Source: an uncultured Paracoccaceae bacterium
GTDB taxonomy: Bacteria; Pseudomonadota; Alphaproteobacteria; Rhodobacterales; Rhodobacteraceae
Length of the DNA: 7,478 nucleotides
Reading direction: 5' to 3'
NCBI GenBank assembly: GCA_937927885.1
Contig: CALEZJ010000075.1
Coordinates: forward strand, 1-7,478
In this document: positions 1-5,335 of the stretch, piece by piece
Layout of the letters: each line of letters begins with the position of its first letter
Numbering within the stretch: the stretch's first letter is position 1
The notes under the pieces: generated by a model
The model's database searches: none
Seen by the model: the letters and a program-made list of their open reading frames with translations, nothing else
Told to the model about the DNA's origin: nothing
Made by a program: the position numbers and the translations under genes

Positions 1-588
1 GACGCCCGCGCGTTCGGCGGTGCGAAGGGCGGCGGGGGCGGGCAGGGGGCCGGTCCAGTCCGGGGTCAGGGTCAGCGCGGGGCTTTGCGGGCCAAGCCTT
101 CCCGCGCCGGTCGCCAGGGCAAAGCGGTCCCAGTTCAGGTTCAACCCGGCGCTGGCGCCAAGTTCCGAAAGCACCATCGGCAGCGGGTGACGCGCCGCCA
201 GCCAATGCCCGGTGGCGATCAGGGCGGCGGCCCGGCGCACCTCGTTGGTTTGCGGCGGGCTGTCCAGAAAGCGGCCGATCGCCTCGGCATCGCGGGTCAG
301 CGCCCGCTCGATGCCCTGCCAGAGCGCCTCGGTGCCCGGCTGCTGCGGCGGCCAGACCCGCGCCAGCGCATGCCCTTGCAGCACCAGCGCGTGCAGCGCC
401 CCCGCGAGGCGCAAGGGAACCGAGGCGCCCTTTGGCCCGATGTCACCGGGCCAGTCGAACAGGCGACGGGCAAGGGGGGTGTCGGGCTGAAGCCGCTCGG
501 CCAGAAGGGTGCACAGACGCGCCGTGAAGGGGCTGCCCAGCGCCGCGCAATGCCCGGCCTGGTCCCGCAGCGCCGCGCGCAGGCTCAC
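1..588 (-). CDS. DUF2332 family protein, N-terminal 196 residues (partial at the left edge)
   Basis: I read this frame directly from the reverse strand. It starts at GTG (588-586), overlapping the pth stop in a GTGA junction, and stays open for 196 codons to base 1, so the C-terminus is missing. Family hallmarks are SPPQTNE at residues 110-116 and ELGASAGLNLNWDRF at about 142-156, matching the conserved blocks of DUF2332 (PF10094, named from memory). The first 100 residues are helical and rich in Leu/Ala, and I see no signal peptide or membrane span. The family has no established function. The glycine-rich GASAGLN stretch recalls a nucleotide- or SAM-binding loop, but that is only a guess. 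The overlapping start implies translational coupling to pth and co-expression. The family call is fairly sure; the function is unknown. Confidence 0.85.
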   Translation of the reverse strand, partial: MSLRAALRDQAGHCAALGSPFTARLCTLLAERLQPDTPLARRLFDWPGDIGPKGASVPLRLAGALHALVLQGHALARVWPPQQPGTEALWQGIERALTRDAEAIGRFLDSPPQTNEVRRAAALIATGHWLAARHPLPMVLSELGASAGLNLNWDRFALATGAGRLGPQSPALTLTPDWTGPLPAPAALRTAERAGV

Positions 589-1280
589 CGGAACCGGTCC
601 GCAAGGCGCTGGAGGGGGGAACGGAGATCCTCGGACGACGCCGGTGCCGCGGCGGCGGGCGGCGGTGCCGCCGGTGCCACGGGCGCGGGCCGCTCGCGTC
701 CCTGGTTGCGGGCCGGGGCGGTGCGGGCGGCAACGGCATTCTGGAACCGCGGCCCGTCGCCGACCGCAAGCGCGGGCGCGCCATCGGAAATCCCGCGCAT
801 CAGATCGTCCAGCCAGTCCTCGTCCGCCTTGGCGAAATCGCGCAGCACATAGCCGGCGACGGCGTCCTTGTGCCCCGGATGCCCGATCCCCAGCCGCACG
901 CGGTGAAATCCGTCGCCGATGTGCTGGATCATCGAGCGCAAGCCATTGTGCCCGGCATGCCCGCCACCGGTCTTCAGCCGCAGCTTGCCGGGGGCAAGGT
1001 CGAGTTCGTCGTGCAGGACGGTGCAGGCCTCGGGCGGCAGTTTCAGATAGCGCAGCGCCTCGCCCACCGACTGGCCCGAAAGGTTCATGAAGGTCTGCGG
1101 CTTGAGCAGCGTCACGCGGGTGTCGCCCAGCCGCCCCTCGGCGGTCAGGCCCTGAAAACGCGCCTTCCAGGGGCCGAAACCATGATCGGCCGCGATCCGG
1201 TCCAGCGCCATGAAGCCGATGTTGTGTCGGTTGCGCGCATACTGCGCGCCGGGATTGCCAAGGCCCACAAGCAGGATCAT
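585..1280 (-). CDS. pth: Peptidyl-tRNA hydrolase (Pth)
   Basis: This cytoplasmic enzyme cleaves the ester bond of peptidyl-tRNAs that drop off ribosomes, recycling tRNA; it is normally essential. The 231-residue product starts MILLVGLGNPG and carries every expected active-site residue: N9, H19 (catalytic, E. coli His20), N66 in TFMNLSG, D91 in LHDELDL (E. coli Asp93), and H111/N112 in GGGHAGHNGL. Bacterial Pth is usually about 190 residues. The excess is an Ala/Pro/Arg-rich tail from about residue 185, probably disordered, ending in a short amphipathic stretch (LRSPLQRLADRFR). The ATG at 1280 fits the family start exactly, although no good Shine-Dalgarno lies close upstream. It follows rplY in the same direction, with a terminator between them, so it depends on read-through or its own promoter. 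A DUF2332 gene overlaps its stop. Confidence 0.97.
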   Translation of the reverse strand: MILLVGLGNPGAQYARNRHNIGFMALDRIAADHGFGPWKARFQGLTAEGRLGDTRVTLLKPQTFMNLSGQSVGEALRYLKLPPEACTVLHDELDLAPGKLRLKTGGGHAGHNGLRSMIQHIGDGFHRVRLGIGHPGHKDAVAGYVLRDFAKADEDWLDDLMRGISDGAPALAVGDGPRFQNAVAARTAPARNQGRERPAPVAPAAPPPAAAAPASSEDLRSPLQRLADRFR

Positions 1281-1334
1281 GCGGCGGGTTCTAGCCTTTG
1301 GCGCCCGGGCTGTCCATGGGGCCGGGCGGCATGG

Positions 1335-1365
1335 AAAAACCCCGCCCCTTGCGGGGGCGGGGTTT
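1335..1365 (-). terminator. Rho-independent terminator of rplY
   Basis: Bases 1337-1348 and 1354-1365 form a perfect 12-bp stem (AAACCCCGCCCC paired with GGGGCGGGGTTT) around a 5-base loop. In the minus-strand transcript the stem ends in a run of five T (bases 1339-1335), the classic intrinsic terminator layout. It lies 26 bases past the rplY stop and 55 bases before pth, so pth is either reached by read-through or has its own promoter. Confidence 0.85.
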
Positions 1366-1390
1366 CCAATCCGCTCCGGTCCGGCGCGGA

Positions 1391-1987
1391 TTATTCTTCG
1401 TTGTCGGCCGACCGCAGACCCGAGGGGGCGGCGATGTTGGCGATGACGAAATTGCGCGCGATGGTCGGCTTCACGCCTTCGGGCAGCACCACGTCATTGA
1501 TGTGGATCACGTCGCCGATCGCCTTGCCGGTCAGATCGACGGTGATCTTTTCCGGAATGTCGCCCGCCAGCACGTTCAGTTCGACATCGGGGCGCACCAC
1601 GGTCAGCGTGCCGCCACGCTTCAGGCCCGGGGCCGCGGCGTGGTTGATGAATTCGACATGGATGAACAGGTTGATGCGGGTGGTGCGGCGCAGGCGCAGC
1701 AGGTCCACATGGGTCGGCGTGTCCTTGACGACATCGCGCTGCACGTCGCGGCAGATCACCCGCACGTCGTCATGGCCCGGAACCTTCAGGTTCCACAGCT
1801 TGGACTTGAAGCGCCCTTCCTTGAGCAGCTTCAGCAGCGGATAATAGTCGAAGTCGATCGCCAGCGGCTCGACGCCACCGCCATAGACAACGCCCGGCAC
1901 CTTGCCGTCACGACGAGATTGACGAGCGGCCCCCTTGCCTGTCCCCGTCCGGACCTCGGCGACGAGATCAGGGATCTCTCCAGCCAT
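1391..1987 (-). CDS. rplY: 50S ribosomal protein L25 / Ctc-type general stress protein
   Basis: This protein binds 5S rRNA in the large ribosomal subunit. The 198-residue product has the two-domain Ctc/TL5 build rather than the short (about 95 aa) E. coli L25. Residues 1 to about 95 are the L25 domain, with [22 protein letters not shown] at roughly residues 17-38. From about residue 100 to 180 is the beta-rich C-terminal domain, including [18 protein letters not shown]. The tail is acidic (SADNEE). The ATG at 1987 has an AGGAGA ribosome site seven bases upstream, which settles the start. The gene is followed by a strong terminator and then pth. The rplY-pth pair is a common bacterial arrangement joining two translation functions. 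Nothing in the sequence looks odd. Confidence 0.97.
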   Translation of the reverse strand: MAGEIPDLVAEVRTGTGKGAARQSRRDGKVPGVVYGGGVEPLAIDFDYYPLLKLLKEGRFKSKLWNLKVPGHDDVRVICRDVQRDVVKDTPTHVDLLRLRRTTRINLFIHVEFINHAAAPGLKRGGTLTVVRPDVELNVLAGDIPEKITVDLTGKAIGDVIHINDVVLPEGVKPTIARNFVIANIAAPSGLRSADNEE

Positions 1988-1993
1988 ATCGGT

Positions 1994-1999
1994 TCTCCT
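1994..1999 (-). promoter_or_regulatory. Ribosome binding site of rplY
   Basis: The minus strand reads AGGAGA here, six bases before the spacer to the ATG at 1987. It supports that start over the in-frame alternatives. No convincing promoter boxes can be singled out in the 170-base divergent gap (1988-2157) shared with the plus-strand transporter. Confidence 0.7.
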
Positions 2000-2147
2000 A
2001 GAATTGATTGCATGGACCGCGCCCCTCCAAGGGTGGATGCGCAGCGGGGCAGGCCTTAGCGCGGCGGGCGCCGGAAGGAAAGCGGAATCTGCGCCGGGCG
2101 CGCTCTGGACCCCGCCGGGGCGGCGTGATTGAGTGCGCGCACCCGAT

Positions 2148-2152
2148 GGAGG
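2148..2152 (+). promoter_or_regulatory. Ribosome binding site for the original transporter start
   Basis: GGAGG lies five bases before the ATG at 2158. This ATG opens the frame that encodes the family-like first helix, not the frame of the rest of the transporter. The site is the main reason to place the ancestral start at 2158 rather than at GTG 2133 or ATG 2250. Confidence 0.6.
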
Positions 2153-2157
2153 CCCCG

Positions 2158-3263
2158 ATGCACGCTGCCCTCTCTGCCCTCACCGCCTCGCGGGCGCCTG
2201 CCGCCTGCTTTGTCGCCATGGGCATCGTCGGGGGGTCGATGACGGGGCGATGGGGCTCGTGCTGATCTGGGGGTCGGTGGCGGCGATTGCCATGATGACC
2301 GCGGCACCCCGGCTGGGCACGCCGCTGGGCCGTCTGGCCCTGCCGGGCTTCACCGTGCTGATGGGGCTGGCGCTGGCGTCCATGGGGCTGGTGGGCGGGG
2401 CTCTGGGCTTCGTGCTGGCGCTGATGGCGATGGGCACGGCGACCGGGGCGCTGGATGTGTTCATGAACGCGCGGCTTTCGGCCATCGAGGTGGCGCGCGG
2501 ACGTTCGCTGATGAACCTCAACCACGGGCTCTATTCGCTGGCCTTCGCGGGCGGCGCGGCGCTGACCGGGTTGGCGCGGGCGTCGGGCTGGGGGTTCGAC
2601 GCGATCCTCTGGACAGGTGCCGCGGCGGTGGTGGCGCTGGGCGCGCTGGCCTACGAGCGCGACGGGATCATCGAGGGGCTGGGCGGCCAGAGCGCAGGCC
2701 GGCGGGTGGCGCTGGGGATCGTGCCCCTGCTGGGCGGGATGCTCATTCTGGCCGGGCTGATGTCGGAAAACGCGGTCGAGGCCTGGTCCGCGCTTTACAT
2801 CGAGCGCGAGTTGGGCGGCGCCATCGGCGCGGGCTCGATGGCGCCTGCGCTGATGGGGCTGATGATGGGGCTGGGCCGGATCGGCGGGCAGGTGCTGGCC
2901 CAGCGCATCCCCGACCGGCGCATGCTGCGCGGCGGGCTGGCCATCGCGGTCATCGGGGTGGTGCTGGTCGTTGTGGCGCCGGGTCCGGCCGGGGCCTATG
3001 CGGGCTTCGTGGTGATGGGCCTCGGGGCCTCGGTGGTCGTGCCGACGGCGCTCAGCATGATCGGGCGGCTTTCGGCCGCCGAGACCCGCAGCCGTGCCAT
3101 CGCCCGCGCCACGGTGCTGGGCTATCTGGGCTATTTCCTGGGCCCGCCGATGCTGGGTCTGGCCGCCGAACTGGCCGGTCTCCGGCTGGCCTTCGCGCTG
3201 GTGGCGGTGATCCTCGCGGCCTCGATGCTGGTGACCGAGGCGCTGGTGCGCCGCGACCGCTAG
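2158..3263 (+). pseudogene. MFS transporter, apparently frameshifted by a small deletion in the N-terminal region
   Basis: This looks like a YbjJ-like 12-helix major facilitator of unknown substrate in the inner membrane. The frame opened by ATG 2158 gives [14 protein letters not shown] then ACFVAMGIVGGSM, which resembles helix 1 of the family, but it stops at 2263-2265. From about 2232 onward the next frame takes over (GVDDGAMGLVLIWGS) and stays open to TAG 3263, with eleven more hydrophobic segments and the loop motif NLNHGLYSLAFAGG. The helix 1-2 loop seems about ten or more residues short. The join falls at a run of six G (2230-2235). One reading is a small out-of-frame deletion, so no full-length product is made. 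Others are a sequence error, or a shortened 337-residue protein from ATG 2250 lacking helix 1. The family is sure; the pseudogene status is inference. Confidence 0.65.
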
Positions 3264-3374
3264 GTGCCGAAACCCTTGCCCGTCTTGCCGCCGATCAAGG
3301 CGCGACAGCCGGAATCCTGCGATACTTCCGCTGCCGTCAGGAAGGGCGGCGAGTGGCCCGAAAGACCCGGGCGT

Positions 3375-3379
3375 GGAGG
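3375..3379 (+). promoter_or_regulatory. Ribosome binding site of the Cys-rich protein gene
   Basis: GGAGG is placed five bases before ATG 3385. It overlaps the upstream GTG (3373) that could otherwise extend the frame by four codons, so ATG 3385 is the likely start. The 121 bases between the transporter stop and this gene show no clear terminator or promoter. Confidence 0.65.
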
Positions 3380-3384
3380 TCGCG

Positions 3385-4146
3385 ATGAGATCACGGACAA
3401 TCCTGTCAATCGTTCTGGTGCTGGCCGCAGCATCGGTCTGGGCCTTGCCCCCCGGGGCGGGGGCGCAGGCCAAGGGCGATATCGTCTGCCTCGATGGCGA
3501 GGCCCCGATCCCCGGCGTCGGCTGTCCGCCCGAGGGCACCCGGCGCGATCCGCCGCCGGTGGTGCCGCCGACCACGTCACCCCCGCAGACCCAGGGCGGC
3601 ATCTGCGCCCCCCGCGTGCCCTTCTTTCCCAACCTGAACGATACCTGCCGCTGGGCGAATGACCGCGAATGCGACGAGCCGCGCTATGGCGGCACCGGCG
3701 CCTGCCCGGATGGCACCGACACCAGCGACTGCCGCGGGCGGGGCGGGATCGGACCGGATTCCTGCCCGTGGTCCTACAGCGGCACCTGCAACGAGGCGCG
3801 GTATGGCTGCGACGGCGCCTGCCCCAGCGGCACCGACACCGCCGATTGCACGGGCACCAGCGGCGGCGCGGCCTGGCCTGCGCCTGCAACCACCGCGCCC
3901 GCGGTGCCGGGGGCCAATTCCTGCCGCTACGCCAATGACGGCGAATGCGACGACCCCAGCGTGCCGGGGCACCTGACCAGCGCCTGCGCGCCGGGCACCG
4001 ATGCCAACGACTGTGCCCGTCCGGGTGCGGATCCTGGCAATTCCTGCCGCTGGGCCCGCGACGGCGAATGCGATGACCCCAGCGTGCCGGGCCATGTCAC
4101 CACGGCCTGCGCGCCGGGGACCGACAACGCCGATTGCGGGCGCTGA
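3385..4146 (+). CDS. Secreted protein with four cysteine-rich tandem repeats, function unknown
   Basis: The product is 253 residues. Residues 1-29 are a Sec signal peptide: basic MRSR, a hydrophobic core (ILSIVLVLAAASVWAL), then a GAQA cleavage site, so the mature protein is exported. A Pro-rich linker with two cysteines (C35, C47) and a PPVVPPTTSPPQ stretch (about 57-68) follows. Then come four repeats, with cysteines at 88/96/107/116, 127/135/146/155, 180/188/201/210 and 221/229/242/251. The spacing is C-x7-C-x10 (or 12)-C-x8-C, and each repeat holds a GECDDP-like acidic block and ends in GTDxxDC. Repeat 2 has one extra cysteine (C142). The even, acidic pattern suggests disulfides and perhaps calcium binding, loosely like LNR modules; this is inference. 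I do not recognise a named family. A hairpin follows the stop. The coding call is sure; the role is unknown. Confidence 0.9.
   Translation: MRSRTILSIVLVLAAASVWALPPGAGAQAKGDIVCLDGEAPIPGVGCPPEGTRRDPPPVVPPTTSPPQTQGGICAPRVPFFPNLNDTCRWANDRECDEPRYGGTGACPDGTDTSDCRGRGGIGPDSCPWSYSGTCNEARYGCDGACPSGTDTADCTGTSGGAAWPAPATTAPAVPGANSCRYANDGECDDPSVPGHLTSACAPGTDANDCARPGADPGNSCRWARDGECDDPSVPGHVTTACAPGTDNADCGR
3916..4137 (+). repeat. Near-identical tandem repeat pair (period 123 bases) inside the Cys-rich gene
   Basis: Repeats 3 (3916-4014) and 4 (4039-4137) encode 33-residue units that share 27 residues by my alignment (both begin NSCR and contain DGECDDPSVPGH). The DNA is also close: the stretch from GACGGCGAATGCGA to GTGCCGGG differs by a single base. 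This suggests a recent duplication, while repeats 1 and 2, two residues shorter each, are older and more diverged. Confidence 0.85.
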
Positions 4147-4168
4147 AGGCGCCGGCGACGGGACTTGG

Positions 4169-4194
4169 GGGAGGGGGCGTTCGCGCCCCCTCCC
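4169..4194. terminator. GC-rich hairpin between convergent genes
   Basis: A perfect 11-bp stem (4169-4179 GGGAGGGGGCG with 4184-4194 CGCCCCCTCCC) closes on a TTCG loop. It lies 22 bases after the stop of the Cys-rich protein gene and 3 bases after the stop of the small minus-strand ORF, so it could end transcription from both sides. No T-run follows on either strand, so its strength as an intrinsic terminator is uncertain. Confidence 0.55.
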
Positions 4195-4196
4195 GC

Positions 4197-4289
4197 TCAG
4201 GTCGGATTGACGATCACCAGATACAGGGACCAGACCATCATAAGGCCAACGATCCCCAGAAACAGCCAGAGGCGGACTGAATCGCGCAT
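4197..4289 (-). CDS. Small single-span membrane protein, 30 residues
   Basis: Read by eye on the reverse strand: ATG 4289 to TGA 4197. The product begins MRDSVRLWLFLGIVGLMM, continues VWSLYLVIVNPT and ends. Residues 7-27 form one strongly hydrophobic span with three aromatic residues at helix ends, after a short charged N-terminus, so it is very likely an inner-membrane peptide with few exposed residues. GAGGA (4298-4294) lies four bases before the ATG. It lies 31 bases past the stop of the minus-strand 84-residue ORF, suggesting one transcript, and is followed by a hairpin. Peptides of this size often assist larger membrane complexes, but no partner is visible here and I do not recognise a family. 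The short length leaves some chance that it is accidental. Confidence 0.6.
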   Translation of the reverse strand: MRDSVRLWLFLGIVGLMMVWSLYLVIVNPT

Positions 4290-4293
4290 GCTA

Positions 4294-4298
4294 TCCTC
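4294..4298 (-). promoter_or_regulatory. Ribosome binding site of the 30-residue membrane ORF
   Basis: The minus strand reads GAGGA, four bases before ATG 4289. The spacing is a little short but the match is good, and it is part of the case that this tiny ORF is translated. Confidence 0.5.
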
Positions 4299-4320
4299 GC
4301 AAGTTGACGTGGAAAACCGG

Positions 4321-4575
4321 TCAGCTTTGCGGGTTGCAGGGCGGGGCATGGGATGGGGGACGGCGGCATGCCGCACCGATCCGGCGCCGGGGGGCCAGCG
4401 TCGGGGCGCGACGCGCCCGGGGCAGTCTAAGGGCCTCGGTCGGGATCTGCGGCAGGATGGCGGGGCCGGGATCGGGCAGGGGCTCGGGCCCCGACCCGCC
4501 GGGAAGCGCGGCGGACACCGACTGCACGCCCTGCACCGCCAACAGCACCAGACCCAACCGACCGATCCGCAACAC
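4321..4575 (-). CDS. Putative exported Pro/Arg-rich small protein, 84 residues
   Basis: The start chosen is GTG 4575, with GAAGGGG eight bases upstream. Another in-frame GTG at 4605, preceded by AAAGGG, would add ten residues. The N-terminus reads as a textbook signal peptide: MLRIGR, a hydrophobic core LGLVLLAVQGV, then QSVSA before the likely cut. The rest is Pro-rich (GPEPLPDPGPAILPQIP) and then basic, Pro/Arg/Cys-rich to TGA 4321. Third codon positions are mostly G or C. It sits 31 bases upstream of the 30-residue membrane ORF and is divergent from the gene at 4709. No family is recognised. In high-GC DNA a frame of this length can occur by chance, so the signal peptide is the main support. 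Confidence 0.45.
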   Translation of the reverse strand: MLRIGRLGLVLLAVQGVQSVSAALPGGSGPEPLPDPGPAILPQIPTEALRLPRARRAPTLAPRRRIGAACRRPPSHAPPCNPQS

Positions 4576-4646
4576 GGCGTGCGCCCCTTCGACTCGCGCC
4601 TTCACCAAGCGCCCTTTTTCGGTGCGGCGCAAGGGGGCGCCGGGGC

Positions 4647-4675
4647 TTGACGCGGCCGCCTTGCGCGGCACACTG
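4647..4675 (+). promoter_or_regulatory. Possible promoter for the GHRPCxxC protein and decarboxylase genes
   Basis: TTGACG (4647-4652) matches the -35 consensus closely. Seventeen bases later comes ACACTG, a poor -10. It lies 34 bases before the ATG at 4709, in the 133-base divergent gap (4576-4708) that otherwise shows nothing firm. Alphaproteobacterial -10 boxes vary, so this is tentative. Confidence 0.3.
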
Positions 4676-4708
4676 GCGCGACACGGGGGGGCGCCCGTTG
4701 GGGGACGC

Positions 4709-5284
4709 ATGCGGCAGAACCGGGTCGATCCGATGGGCGCCCTGCACGCCAGCGCCGCGCGCGGCGGCTGGATGGGCAACCGCGGCTGCCTGCACGACGC
4801 GGCGGGGACGATCCGCCGTGCCTTTGTCGGCAAACGCTGGATCACCTGCCGCCTGTCCTTCAAGGGCCGCCGCCGCGCGCTGATGCAACCGGGCCGCTAT
4901 ACCGAACTCTTCTTTCTCGACGAGGCCACCGCCTGCGCCGCCGGCCACCGCCCCTGCGCCGAATGCCGCCGCGACGACTGGCGCAGCTTTGCCGCGCTCT
5001 GGACCCGGGCCCATGGCGACATCGGGGCCGAGGCCCTGGACGCTCGCCTGCACGCCGCCCGCCTTGCCCCGCGCCCGACCCTCGATGCGGCCGATGTGCC
5101 GCTTGGCGCCATGGCGCTGGCCGACGCGCCCCTTCTGCGCAATGCCCGGGGCTGGTGGCGCTGGTCCTTCGACGGCTACACGCAAGCGCCCGCGCCCGGC
5201 GCGCCCGTCACCTTGCTGACCCCCGCGCCGCTGGCCGTGCTGATGGCCCGTGGCTGGAGCGTGCAGGATTGCGCGCCGAAATGA
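4709..5284 (+). CDS. Conserved hypothetical protein with GHRPCxxCR motif (possible metal-binding fold)
   Basis: The 191-residue product begins MRQNRVDPMGALHASAARGG. Marked blocks are GNRGCLH (24-29), a Trp-containing strand with FKGRRR (51-56), YTELFFLDEATA (64-75) and AGHRPCAECRRDDW (78-91), followed by a DARLHAARL helix (111-119). I recall this arrangement from unnamed conserved proteins in rhizobia and related alphaproteobacteria. C27, H29, C83 and C86 could form a zinc site, and the AAGHRPCxxC block resembles half of the Ada N-terminal zinc motif; both are inference. The frame is open back to 4304, but that upstream stretch is Arg/Gly-rich and unlike the family, and GGGGGA precedes ATG 4709, so I start there. 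The decarboxylase follows 51 bases later on the same strand. No signal peptide or membrane span is seen. Function is unknown. Confidence 0.8.
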   Translation: MRQNRVDPMGALHASAARGGWMGNRGCLHDAAGTIRRAFVGKRWITCRLSFKGRRRALMQPGRYTELFFLDEATACAAGHRPCAECRRDDWRSFAALWTRAHGDIGAEALDARLHAARLAPRPTLDAADVPLGAMALADAPLLRNARGWWRWSFDGYTQAPAPGAPVTLLTPAPLAVLMARGWSVQDCAPK

Positions 5285-5322
5285 TTGCCTTGTTCAGCAT
5301 TTCCTGATTACCTCGCCCCAGC

Positions 5323-5328
5323 AGGAGG
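5323..5328 (+). promoter_or_regulatory. Ribosome binding site of the decarboxylase gene
   Basis: AGGAGG stands seven bases before ATG 5336, an ideal Shine-Dalgarno. It places the start there rather than at the in-frame TTG 5285, which would add 17 residues (beginning MPCSAFPDY) unlike the family's N-terminus. Confidence 0.8.
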
Positions 5329-5335
5329 AGACGCC

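Noticed and set aside
85..852. 255-codon plus-strand frame across DUF2332 and pth
   Set aside because: It lies antisense to two genes with conserved motifs, and its product is Arg/Gly/Ala-rich without any recognisable feature.
2225..2245. Programmed -1 frameshifting at the G6 run in the transporter
   Set aside because: A slip would join the frames, but the loop would still be too short and no stimulatory structure stands out. Deletion or sequence error explains it better.
1998..3632. 544-codon open frame on the minus strand opposite the transporter
   Set aside because: The product is His/Arg/Gln-rich low-complexity text typical of the antisense of a high-GC gene, while the plus strand gives clear membrane helices.
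3577..4095. Minus-strand frame opposite the Cys-rich gene with its own periodic Ala/Gly/Val repeats
   Set aside because: The periodicity only mirrors the plus-strand repeats. It has no ribosome site or family resemblance.
3916..4137. CRISPR-like direct repeats
   Set aside because: The repeats are in-frame coding units of a protein, with no spacer/repeat structure and no cas genes nearby.
4304..4708. N-terminal extension of the GHRPCxxC protein
   Set aside because: The frame is open but the extra 135 residues are Arg/Gly-rich, unlike the family, and ATG 4709 has its own purine-rich site. The opposite strand offers better small genes here.
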